Notes: generated from the letters alone by a model not told the origin. A DNA stretch of 7,157 bases from Bacteroidota bacterium (GCA_947463975.1 CANHUW010000082.1:1-7157), one strand, 5' to 3'; numbered from the stretch's first letter, positions 1-6,479 are shown. A program made the numbers and translations.

Positions 1-150
1 GGGTTCGGGAACAGATTCATAATCATAAGGGCAGTGCTTACATGCTTCTCCGCAACAATATCCACGCTTCTCATGGTAGACAGCTGTAAAGACCCAACGG
101 CCTTTAGCGTCTATATAATACTCTTCATGTTCTTCTCTATTCTCGCTCAT
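1..150 (-). CDS. Small cysteine-rich DUF5522-like protein (C-terminus beyond window)
   Basis: Reading from the ATG at 150-148 gives 50 residues (MSENREEHEEYYIDAKGRW...) open to the window edge. The visible part has an aromatic/acidic N-terminus, a short stretch RWVFTAVYHEKRG that looks like beta strand, and a tight cysteine cluster YCCGEACKHCPY (C32, C33, C37, C40). This G-x-CC-x3-C-x2-CPY pattern is what I associate with DUF5522, a short family of unknown function common in Bacteroidota. Four clustered cysteines suggest a bound zinc ion or Fe-S cluster, but this is inference. The start codon lies inside the last codons of trmB (14-bp overlap, different frame), so the gene is probably cotranscribed and translationally coupled with trmB. 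A role in RNA modification is only a guilt-by-association guess. Only a few residues are likely missing, because family members are usually little longer than this. Confidence 0.75.
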   Translation of the reverse strand, partial: MSENREEHEEYYIDAKGRWVFTAVYHEKRGYCCGEACKHCPYDYESVPEP

Positions 151-952
151 ATGATTGCATTCTTAACAGTTCCCCTGCGTCTAAAGGAATATCCTTAATC
201 GCTTCTTTCAAGACCTCATCTAATTCAACAGGTAAGTCTTTATCTAAAGTAAACTGTATGTAGTGAATTTGGTTGCTTTGTGCGATGTCTTTGCCTTCGT
301 AGTATGTTTTGATTAAACAGCGAGGATCAATTGTAGCTTCTGCATACAAATCGTCTGTTTTGTACACTAGGTTCAAGCCATATAACTCAATCACTTTAAG
401 GGTAAATAAGTATAAGTTTGGGCTATCAGTTTTTAAATGTACAATACCTGTTTTGGATGGGGCATCAGACTTTTTTAAAAATTGCTGATACAATCTTAAA
501 AACTTAGGATGGGTTAAACGTTTCTTTGCTTTTGACCATCTTAATTGTGGATCTGGAAAAGTGATCCAAATTTCACTCACTTCCTCTTTACCAAAATAAG
601 TTGCTACCTGATCTATCTGTGTTCTTACAAAAGCAATATTTTTTAATCCTTCTTTATTCGCTATACTCGCACCTTTCCAAATACGATTGCCTTTAATGTC
701 TATACCTATAAAATTTTGTTCAGGAAACATTCTGCCTAATCCTACGGCGTATTCTCCTCTTCCACAAGCCAATTCTACCACCAATGGTTTGGTAGGGGCA
801 TCTATTGATAGGGCTTCTGTTTGAATATTGGTGGAACCTTTTTCTAATTCAGCGAAAAATGCATTCCATTTGCCTTGCATATCCTGCGGATATTCTAATA
901 CATTCTCATATGCTTTGATTGCCGCAAACTTGATTAATTTTTTCTGCCCCAT
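137..952 (-). CDS. trmB: tRNA (guanine-N7-)-methyltransferase TrmB
   Basis: TrmB transfers a methyl group from S-adenosylmethionine to N7 of guanine 46 in the variable loop of tRNAs; it is cytoplasmic. The 271 residues show the Rossmann methyltransferase landmarks: motif I VELACGRGEYAVGLG (about 59-73), the acidic end of strand 2 in FIGIDIKGNR (D85), the family signature WITFPDPQLRW followed by KKRLTHPKFL (129-152, with D134, P135 and KKR 143-145), HLKTDS (172-177, T175/D176) and KTYYEGK (215-221, E219), the counterpart of the TKFE segment of E. coli TrmB. The N-terminus MGQKKLIKFA matches the usual Bacteroidota start, which supports the ATG at 952-950. The protein is longer than E. coli TrmB (about 239 residues), with extra residues around 38-57 and a C-terminal extension after about 235. 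Its 3' end overlaps the DUF5522-like gene. A TAnnTTTG promoter element lies only 4 bp before the start codon. Confidence 0.96.
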   Translation of the reverse strand: MGQKKLIKFAAIKAYENVLEYPQDMQGKWNAFFAELEKGSTNIQTEALSIDAPTKPLVVELACGRGEYAVGLGRMFPEQNFIGIDIKGNRIWKGASIANKEGLKNIAFVRTQIDQVATYFGKEEVSEIWITFPDPQLRWSKAKKRLTHPKFLRLYQQFLKKSDAPSKTGIVHLKTDSPNLYLFTLKVIELYGLNLVYKTDDLYAEATIDPRCLIKTYYEGKDIAQSNQIHYIQFTLDKDLPVELDEVLKEAIKDIPLDAGELLRMQSYERE

Positions 953-956
953 GCCG

Positions 957-964
957 CAAAGATA
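957..964 (-). promoter_or_regulatory. Bacteroidota -7 promoter element of trmB
   Basis: On the minus strand this reads TATCTTTG, an exact match to the Bacteroidota primary sigma factor -7 consensus TAnnTTTG. It is followed by CGGC and then the trmB ATG. Transcription normally begins several bases after this element, so the trmB mRNA should start at or within a few bases of the start codon (leaderless or nearly so). I see no good TTG-type -33 element at the usual spacing; that space is occupied by an inverted repeat. Confidence 0.6.
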
Positions 965-966
965 CG

Positions 967-984
967 CTTAGAAAGGTTTCTAAG
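967..984. repeat. Perfect inverted repeat upstream of trmB (possible operator)
   Basis: CTTAGAAA-GG-TTTCTAAG is a perfect 8-bp inverted repeat around a 2-base centre. Skipping one unpaired base (966), the pairing extends through ATAC (962-965) and GTAT (985-988), giving 12-bp arms. It sits just upstream of the trmB -7 element, where a bound protein would block RNA polymerase. It lies between trmB and the toxin-antitoxin operon and could serve either. The binding role is inference; the symmetry is directly visible. Confidence 0.5.
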
Positions 985-1022
985 GTATACATACGGTCAA
1001 ATATATTTTTTATAAATTGTAT

Positions 1023-1060
1023 ATTACACGTATATTTGAATAATAAAATACACGTGTAAT
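1023..1060 (+). promoter_or_regulatory. Toxin-antitoxin promoter/operator with inverted repeats
   Basis: Two 15-bp arms, ATTACACGTATATTT (1023-1037) and AAATACACGTGTAAT (1046-1060), are inverted copies with one mismatch and an 8-base spacer. Each arm contains a short palindromic core: TACACGTATA (1025-1034, imperfect) and TACACGTGTA (1049-1058, perfect), with centres 24 bp apart. The left arm also contains TATATTTG (1031-1038), an exact TAnnTTTG -7 element, and the right arm ends inside the antitoxin ATG. A repressor on these sites would cover both the promoter and the translation start. This is the layout expected for autoregulation by a dimeric DNA-binding antitoxin, probably the protein encoded just downstream. 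The predicted leader is only about 10-15 bases. No clear -33 element is seen. Confidence 0.7.
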
Positions 1061-1334
1061 GAAAACTAAATTGACGCTTGTAATTGAGGATGAGGTGATT
1101 TATAATGCAAAAAAATATGCAAAGAAAAAGGACGAAAGTCTTTCTTCTTTGGTAGAGCATTATTTAAAAGCGATTTCAAATGAAGATAGAGGCTCTAAAC
1201 TGAAGAAGGGGATTTCAAAAAAATTAAATCCTAAAGTAGCTAAATTAAAAGGTGTATTAAATATTCCAAAGAATTTCAACTACAAAGAAGAGCTAGGAAA
1301 TATATTATTAGAAAGATATAATAAATTAAAATGA
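1059..1334 (+). CDS. DUF6364-family (VapB-like, ribbon-helix-helix) antitoxin
   Basis: This 91-residue basic protein has the pattern of a DUF6364/ribbon-helix-helix antitoxin. It opens with a beta strand TKLTLVIE (3-10), then helix DEVIYNAKKYAKKKD (11-25) and helix SLSSLVEHYLKAI (27-39). The charged C-terminal half (about 40-91, rich in Lys and ending in KEELGNILLERYNKLK) is the likely toxin-binding part. The strand would sit in the DNA major groove as a dimer and the tail would block the PIN toxin. The gene starts inside the right arm of an inverted repeat, so it probably represses its own transcription. Its stop overlaps the toxin start in ATGA (1331-1334), the usual antitoxin-first order with translational coupling. 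The region looks more AT-rich than trmB, consistent with horizontal acquisition. The family call rests on the N-terminal pattern and the PIN partner. Confidence 0.83.
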   Translation: MKTKLTLVIEDEVIYNAKKYAKKKDESLSSLVEHYLKAISNEDRGSKLKKGISKKLNPKVAKLKGVLNIPKNFNYKEELGNILLERYNKLK

Positions 1335-1753
1335 GAAATATTTTTGCAGATACTAATGTGATTATTGATTTTCTTGGTAATAGAGAATCTTTCTCGAATG
1401 CAGCCACTGAACTTTTTGATCTTTATGCAGAGAATAAAAAAAAGATTTTTGTTTCAGCTATTTCCTATACAAACGTTTATTACTTATTGTATAAACAAAT
1501 CAAATCACACAAAGAGGTTATAAGTCTTTTAAATACATTGTTTGATTTAACTGAATTAATAGATGTAAATAAAAATATCATTTCACAATCACTTCATTCA
1601 AGTTTTTCTGATTTTGAAGATTCTGTACAGTTTTATTCTGCCATTTCTAATGCTAAAATTGATATTATTGTCTCTAGGGATAAAAAGGGTTTTAAGAAGA
1701 GTACATTGCCTGTTATGGATGTAGAGCAAGCATTACGAATATGTATTCAATAA
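1331..1753 (+). CDS. PIN-domain toxin (VapC-like ribonuclease)
   Basis: PIN-domain toxins of type II systems are Mg2+-dependent endoribonucleases, often cutting tRNA or rRNA, that are held inactive by the cognate antitoxin. The 140 residues are a complete single PIN domain: FADTNVIIDFLGNR at the N-terminus (catalytic D7), VSAISYTNVYYLL (41-53), FSDFEDSVQFYSA (92-104, with D94, E96, D97) and IIVSRDKKGFKKS (112-124, D117). Where many VapC proteins have a catalytic Glu after the second strand, this one shows N48 in SYTNVYY. I believe related Bacteroidota PIN toxins share this, but cannot check. It overlaps the antitoxin by 4 bp and has no promoter of its own in view. Its last 21 bp overlap the convergent oxidoreductase gene, leaving no room for an intergenic terminator. 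The RNA target cannot be read from the sequence. Confidence 0.87.
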   Translation: MRNIFADTNVIIDFLGNRESFSNAATELFDLYAENKKKIFVSAISYTNVYYLLYKQIKSHKEVISLLNTLFDLTELIDVNKNIISQSLHSSFSDFEDSVQFYSAISNAKIDIIVSRDKKGFKKSTLPVMDVEQALRICIQ

Positions 1754-2914
1754 TTTCCCTTTCATTAATTTAACTACCTTCTCTGCAACAACAGGAGCTA
1801 TGGCAACACCCATGCCACTCATGCGCACAGCGCAGAATATATTGGGTTGCACTTCTTCAATAATTGGTTTTTTGATTTTGCCCATTCCCATGGTGCCACT
1901 CCATCTTAATTCAATCTTTGGTTTCTTGGATCCCTTTGGAAGGATGCGTTTCATCATAAAGTCTTCCAAGGTTTTTTGTATGATAGGGGAGGTTTCTAGC
2001 GAATAGGTTTTTTCGTTTTTGAAATCCTTATTTCTTGCACCTCCTAATAATAATCGATTTCCTACATTTCTGAAATAATAAAATCCTTCATCAAAATGAT
2101 AAGTGCCCTTGAATTTCAAATTTGGAATGGGTTCTGAAATAAATACCTGTCCTCTTGCTGGCACCACATCTAGACTAGGGATCAATTGTTTGGCAAATCC
2201 ATTCGTGCAAATGAGTAATTGCTTGGTCTCTAAAGGTGCTTCTAAATTAGTTTGTATGGTTACGCCTTTTTTATGTGACTTGAATTTTTGTACTTCTGTG
2301 TTGAACAATATTTGAACGCCCTTGGATTGCACCGCCTGTTGTAATGCTAAAACCAATTTTGCAGAATTCAATTGACCTTCGAAAGGACTAAATGCTAGTG
2401 CTTCAATTCCTTGAAAACCTAGTTGTTTAATTTTTTTGGTCTGATTAGAATAGATGGGTACATACTTTCCGTTCTTTTTGGGTGTTTTTAATGCTGGTGC
2501 TAAAACCTTGTTTAGGTAGGCGATATCTGCATCCAGTTTGCTAATATCATAGTCTCCATTTTTTTCAAACAGTTCATATCCGCCCAACTGATCGTAATCA
2601 ATTGTTTTTTTATCAAAGGTTCTTTGAATTTTCTGTATGCCATCATATCGCATCTTCACCGTCTCTAACATATTGGCTTCTCCCATTAAAGATACATCGT
2701 ACATTAATTCTGATACGCTGCCAAAGCAACTAAAGCCTGCATTTCGGGTGCTAGCACCCGATGGGATCACGCCTCTTTCCAAAATAGTAATATGCATTTT
2801 GGGGTACTTATTGATTAACTCATAAGCGGTCCATAAACCCACAAATCCACATCCAATAATCACCACATCTTTTGGTGCGAAATAAGTGGATTGCTCCCAT
2901 GCTGAAATTGCCAT
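1733..2914 (-). CDS. FAD-dependent oxidoreductase, DAO family (DadA/PuuB-like)
   Basis: This 393-residue flavoprotein belongs to the DAO fold (D-amino acid/glycine/sarcosine/gamma-glutamylputrescine oxidase-type), which oxidises amines or amino acids with FAD. The N-terminus has the dinucleotide-binding fold DVVIIGCGFVGLWTAYEL (16-33, G21-x-G23-x-x-G26) and the ribose-binding acid at the end of strand 2, ILERG (E46). SGASTRNAGFSCFGS (52-66) corresponds to the GAS-x-RN-x-G flavin-contacting segment of PuuB/DadA-like enzymes. The C-terminal half has LRWSGTMGMG and RMSGMGVAIAPVVAEKVV, the FAD-closing segment of this family. There is no signal peptide, so it is probably cytoplasmic. The substrate cannot be assigned. 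It appears monocistronic: upstream is a terminated receptor gene and downstream is the convergent toxin gene, overlapped by 21 bp. The start ATG at 2914-2912 lies the expected distance before the Rossmann fold. No terminator is visible after its stop, so its transcript probably runs antisense into the toxin-antitoxin operon. Confidence 0.87.
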   Translation of the reverse strand: MAISAWEQSTYFAPKDVVIIGCGFVGLWTAYELINKYPKMHITILERGVIPSGASTRNAGFSCFGSVSELMYDVSLMGEANMLETVKMRYDGIQKIQRTFDKKTIDYDQLGGYELFEKNGDYDISKLDADIAYLNKVLAPALKTPKKNGKYVPIYSNQTKKIKQLGFQGIEALAFSPFEGQLNSAKLVLALQQAVQSKGVQILFNTEVQKFKSHKKGVTIQTNLEAPLETKQLLICTNGFAKQLIPSLDVVPARGQVFISEPIPNLKFKGTYHFDEGFYYFRNVGNRLLLGGARNKDFKNEKTYSLETSPIIQKTLEDFMMKRILPKGSKKPKIELRWSGTMGMGKIKKPIIEEVQPNIFCAVRMSGMGVAIAPVVAEKVVKLMKGKLLNTYS

Positions 2915-2926
2915 AGTTTTATTTTG

Positions 2927-2944
2927 TAGAATAAATATATTCTA
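2927..2944. repeat. AT-rich inverted repeat upstream of the oxidoreductase gene
   Basis: TAGAATA-AATA-TATTCTA is a perfect 7-bp inverted repeat with a 4-base centre, 12 bases upstream of the oxidoreductase start codon. On the minus strand it contains TATATTTA (2939-2932), one base off the TAnnTTTG -7 consensus, so it could be a promoter with an overlapping operator. The sequence is AT-only apart from one G and one C, which makes chance symmetry more likely. Confidence 0.3.
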
Positions 2945-2976
2945 AAATCTGCAATCTAGTAGCTTTAAGAAGGCAC

Positions 2977-3007
2977 AAAAAAACCGCCTCCAATGGGAGG
3001 CGGTTTT
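2977..3007 (-). terminator. Rho-independent terminator of the TonB-dependent receptor gene
   Basis: The GC-rich arms CCGCCTCC (2984-2991) and GGAGGCGG (2996-3003) pair perfectly around the 4-base loop AATG, and flanking A/T bases extend the stem to 12 bp. On the minus strand the hairpin is followed by seven T residues (2983-2977). It begins 21 bases after the receptor stop codon, so it terminates that transcript and insulates the oxidoreductase gene. In the plus direction only four T residues follow and no plus-strand gene precedes it, so it is chiefly a minus-strand terminator. Confidence 0.93.
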
Positions 3008-3028
3008 CTGAATCATTTATCTTATAAA

Positions 3029-6000
3029 TTATCTTCCAAAGATATATCTTAAGCCAAGTTGAGCTTGCCATACATCAAATACAGAAGAATTCTTTTGATA
3101 AGTATCTCTAATTAAACCTGTGTTACCATTAGCAGTTTGAGTTGCCAATCTGTACAATGGTTCACCAGCTGAATTTACAGAACTAAATGCTAAGATCTGA
3201 GGGTTAGTAACTCTTTGAGATACACCCCAGCTATCATTAACCATGTTTCCAAAGTTCAAGATATCAGCTCTTAATTGTAATGTATTACGCTTTCCTTTTA
3301 CTTTAACAAAGAACTCTTGTACTACAGATACATCAAAACGATGTAAAATAGGTAATGTAGAAGCATTACGCTCTGCATATTTACCTCTGTTTGCATTCAA
3401 ATATTCGTCTTGTTGAATGTATTTTTCTAAAGCACCTTGTTGGTTAGCTTCGCTGTAAGTAGTAGATCCAACAGTTAAAGGAGCAAATTTGATATCAGTT
3501 CCTTTTAAAGGAATAAAGATCAATTCATTGTTGTTTACTCTATCTCCATTCATATCACCAGAGATAGTGTATGAGTATGGATTCGCTTGAGAACCAACAT
3601 AACCTACAGAAATACTTGTTGCACCACCAAATTCACCACCATATTCTAATCTATATCCAAATAAACCCACAATTCTGTTTGGAATATTGAAGTCTGAATT
3701 AGAAAGGTATAAATTGTTGTTGCCATTTACAGCTCTTGCACTTGTCCAGCTACCTGAAGCGATTGAACCTGCACTCATGAAATCAGTTGCATTAGACGTT
3801 GTCCAAGCTAAAGATCCCCAAACACCTTTTCTATAAGGCATTTCTAATTTCAATGTCATTGATTTGAAATCACCACTGTTTTTGTTAGCTAAAACTATTG
3901 CATTAGATACATTATCATTGATTCTAACGCCATTGTCATTACCTGCAAATCTAAATCTGTTGTCTACTCCAGCAAATGAACTTACTGGGTTCTCTAAGTT
4001 GGCATTGTAGTAATGAACTGCATTTAAGTTCTTATTGTATAAGAATTCGATTGTACCGATTAAGCCAAATGGTAATTTTTGGTCAATCGCTAAATTTGAT
4101 TTCCAAACCTGAGGAAATTTATAATTTTCTTCAGTTAAAGCGATATCAAATGTAGATGGTAATGTTGGCGTTGATGGAATAAAATATTTGTTTGGATTTG
4201 GAGTGAAACCATATTTCGCTGCTGCAGCACCACTCACGTCAATAAATCCAGTTAACACACCGTTGTTTCCAACTTGGTTTGAAATAAACACATAAGGAGG
4301 ACGACCTGTGAATACCCCTGTTCCTCCACGAACTTGTGTCTTCTTTTTACCTTCAACATCCCAGTTAAATCCAAATCTTGGTTCAAATAAATATTGCGTT
4401 TTTGGCATTACACCTGTGTTGAATGAAGCGCCATTTGCAAATGCCATTGCAGTAATTGCAGGGTTTTCAATTGCTGTATTGACAAAATCAATCATGGCTA
4501 CTCTTAAACCTGCAGTGAATTTCAAATTCTTATTGTATTGATAATCGTCTTGAGCATAAACATCTAAACGAGATGTATTTAAAACTTGTAATGGCTCAAT
4601 GGCACCTGGTAATGCTGAATAACGGAATTGAGTTCTAGCTGGTACAAAAGCTGAAGGCGCACCGCCTGCAGCCAATGATTGGTTAGCAGCTGTATAGAAA
4701 TCTTCTAAGCTATTGAATACATATACACCATTTGATGCAGGGAAGAATAAGTTGTTGGATTGATATTTTTCAAAATTGAAACCAGCCACCAATGTATGCT
4801 TATCCGCATATTTAGTGATATTGTTCGTTACATGAAAAGTATTGTAATCTAACTTATTACCTGGAGTAAATGGATCAAATCCAACTGAAGTCAAAGTAGT
4901 AGATCCTAATTTAATATCAATAGTTGGGAATACACTACTTCTGTATGATCTATCTTCAATTTGCTTATCGTATCCAATAATTAAATTGTTGTGTAAAGTA
5001 TTAGAAATTTTACTATTTAATTCAACAACAATAGAACGTGTATTATCCATAATACCATATCCGCTATTTTGGAAACTCATTGCTAATGCTGAACCAGTTC
5101 TATTACCAAAACCTGCTGAAGCAGAGTTAGAGATATTGATATCTGCATTTGAATTATGGTGTACATAACGAGCAGTTAATTTATGCTGATCGTTAATGTT
5201 CCAGTCAGTTCTAATCAAGAATTTTTCTGAAACTGTTGCGTTGTTATAATTTTCCCAAGGACCAGTGATGTAGTTAAACTTGTCTTTCATGAAATTAGAC
5301 AAAGTTTCTAATTGAGCATATGTTGGTCTTGAAATTTGAGATCCTGTTAAAGGAGAACCAGTAGAGATCCAGTTGGTACCAGGTTCTGTCTTCTCTAATT
5401 TTTCATAGTTAGCAAATATGAACAACTTGTTTTTTATGATTGGGGCACCAATTCTAAAACCTTTTACTTTCTCTGAAAATTTAGAAGGAGTTACTGTAAC
5501 TCCTGCAGCTTTGCTACCATTGTATCTAGAAGAGTTATCTCTTTCTGTTTGGTAGTAAGAACCTTCAATTTCGTTTGTACCAGATCTTGTAACTGCGTTG
5601 ATACCAGCACCAGTGAAACCTGATTGACGAATATCAAATGGAGCAATATTTAATTGTAATTGCTCAATCGCATCTAAAGAGATAGCAGAAGCTCCAGTTC
5701 TACCTCCAGCTTGTGCTGAAGAACCTAAACCGAAACCATTATTGAATTGAGAACCATCAATGGTAAAATTATTTAAACGAGAATCTTGTCCACCAAAACT
5801 TGCACCATTACCGTTTGAGTTGTATTTGGTAATACCTTCAATAGTTCTAGCACCAGTGATTGGGATATTTTGTAACTCTCTTCTGCCAAATTGTTGAGCA
5901 GTTCCAGTTCTTTCTTTAGAGAAAATTCCGTTTCTATTAGAAGAAACAACAACTTCTTGTAAGCTTGAACCTGATGTAAATAAAGTAAAGTCAACATTCG

Positions 6001-6298
6001 AAGCAACACCAAGATTGGTTCCAATGTCTGTTACTTGATCATTTTTATAACCTACAAAACTTACTGCTACTGTAAACGGACCACCCACTCTAACAGCTGG
6101 GAATACGTAAGAACCAGTTTTATTAGTTACGGTTTTGTAAGTCGTACCTGTTGGAACGTGCGTCGCAATAACGGATGCACCAACCAATACTTCTTTTTTT
6201 TCGTTTACAACAACACCCGAGATGGTAGAAGTTGTAATCTGAGCAAAACTGATGATGGTTGTCATACAGGTTGCTAAAAACAAGATTGTTTTTTTCAT
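3029..6298 (-). CDS. Oar-like TonB-dependent outer-membrane receptor
   Basis: This 1089-residue outer-membrane protein has a Sec signal peptide MKKTILFLATCMTTIISFA, predicted to be cleaved before Q20. A carboxypeptidase-regulatory-like beta-sandwich follows (about 24-108: TISGVVVNEKKEVLVGASV through FTVAVSFVGYKND). Next is a TonB-box-like stretch LQEVVVSS (113-120) and a plug domain (about 125-245, with GITKYNSNGNG, FTIDGSQFNNGFG and NAVTRSGTNEIEGS). The rest is a long beta-barrel. Near the C-terminus are ISGDMNGDRVNNNELIFIP (from about 912), the Asp/Asn-rich loop typical of Oar-type receptors, HRFDVSVVQEFF and ADILNFGNMVND, and the last strand LGLRYIFGR. The plug and D/N-rich motifs point to the Oar group, not SusC, and no SusD gene follows: a terminator lies directly downstream. 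TonB-dependent receptors use proton-motive force to move ligands; in Myxococcus, Oar is linked to secretion of the PopC protease. The ligand here is unknown. Confidence 0.92.
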   Translation of the reverse strand: MKKTILFLATCMTTIISFAQITTSTISGVVVNEKKEVLVGASVIATHVPTGTTYKTVTNKTGSYVFPAVRVGGPFTVAVSFVGYKNDQVTDIGTNLGVASNVDFTLFTSGSSLQEVVVSSNRNGIFSKERTGTAQQFGRRELQNIPITGARTIEGITKYNSNGNGASFGGQDSRLNNFTIDGSQFNNGFGLGSSAQAGGRTGASAISLDAIEQLQLNIAPFDIRQSGFTGAGINAVTRSGTNEIEGSYYQTERDNSSRYNGSKAAGVTVTPSKFSEKVKGFRIGAPIIKNKLFIFANYEKLEKTEPGTNWISTGSPLTGSQISRPTYAQLETLSNFMKDKFNYITGPWENYNNATVSEKFLIRTDWNINDQHKLTARYVHHNSNADINISNSASAGFGNRTGSALAMSFQNSGYGIMDNTRSIVVELNSKISNTLHNNLIIGYDKQIEDRSYRSSVFPTIDIKLGSTTLTSVGFDPFTPGNKLDYNTFHVTNNITKYADKHTLVAGFNFEKYQSNNLFFPASNGVYVFNSLEDFYTAANQSLAAGGAPSAFVPARTQFRYSALPGAIEPLQVLNTSRLDVYAQDDYQYNKNLKFTAGLRVAMIDFVNTAIENPAITAMAFANGASFNTGVMPKTQYLFEPRFGFNWDVEGKKKTQVRGGTGVFTGRPPYVFISNQVGNNGVLTGFIDVSGAAAAKYGFTPNPNKYFIPSTPTLPSTFDIALTEENYKFPQVWKSNLAIDQKLPFGLIGTIEFLYNKNLNAVHYYNANLENPVSSFAGVDNRFRFAGNDNGVRINDNVSNAIVLANKNSGDFKSMTLKLEMPYRKGVWGSLAWTTSNATDFMSAGSIASGSWTSARAVNGNNNLYLSNSDFNIPNRIVGLFGYRLEYGGEFGGATSISVGYVGSQANPYSYTISGDMNGDRVNNNELIFIPLKGTDIKFAPLTVGSTTYSEANQQGALEKYIQQDEYLNANRGKYAERNASTLPILHRFDVSVVQEFFVKVKGKRNTLQLRADILNFGNMVNDSWGVSQRVTNPQILAFSSVNSAGEPLYRLATQTANGNTGLIRDTYQKNSSVFDVWQAQLGLRYIFGR

Positions 6299-6386
6299 TT
6301 GTTTGTTATTTAATTTCTAATTTCAGAATATATATTAAAATTTTATCGTATATGTTTTTCCCAATAAAATGTTAATTTTTATGCCG

Positions 6387-6394
6387 CAAAACTA
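6387..6394 (-). promoter_or_regulatory. Bacteroidota -7 promoter element of the TonB-dependent receptor
   Basis: On the minus strand this reads TAGTTTTG, an exact TAnnTTTG match, followed by CGGCAT as in the trmB promoter. The predicted transcript start near 6380 leaves an AT-rich leader of about 80 bases before the receptor ATG at 6298-6296. No TTG-like -33 element is seen at normal spacing. The start codon is preceded by A-rich sequence (AATAACAAACAA), typical of Bacteroidota translation starts without a Shine-Dalgarno sequence. Confidence 0.55.
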
Positions 6395-6479
6395 CTTAAA
6401 TTATGGTATATAAATGTGTTTTTTGTCACATTTCCACTTGAATTAACAATGGCTTAATATTAAATAAATATATTATGTG

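Noticed and set aside
921..930. A third TTTGCGGC-like string (minus strand) inside trmB
   Set aside because: It encodes Lys-Phe-Ala-Ala of the conserved TrmB N-terminus and lacks the preceding TA of the -7 element, so it is probably coincidence.
906..1160. Minus-strand open frame of 84 codons across the trmB/antitoxin divergent region
   Set aside because: It runs antisense through the antitoxin start and the promoters, has a composition dominated by Phe, Ile, Leu and Cys, and resembles no family; both overlapped genes are secure.
1800..2825. Three short plus-strand open frames (1800-2006, 2103-2315, 2637-2825)
   Set aside because: All lie antisense within the well-supported oxidoreductase gene and have no recognisable domain.
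4308..6277. Open frames antisense or in another frame within the receptor gene (4308-4541, 4986-5168, 5773-6024, 6035-6277)
   Set aside because: The 1089-residue receptor frame is continuous with clear domains throughout, so these are by-products of its codon use.
3029..6298. Annotation of the receptor as SusC
   Set aside because: The plug and C-terminal motifs are of the Oar type, the size and domain order fit Oar, and no SusD gene follows before the terminator.
6336..6345. Palindrome TAAAATTTTA in the receptor leader, and a similar TTAATATTAA at 6454-6463
   Set aside because: Purely A/T 10-mers are expected by chance in such AT-rich sequence, and neither overlaps a promoter element.
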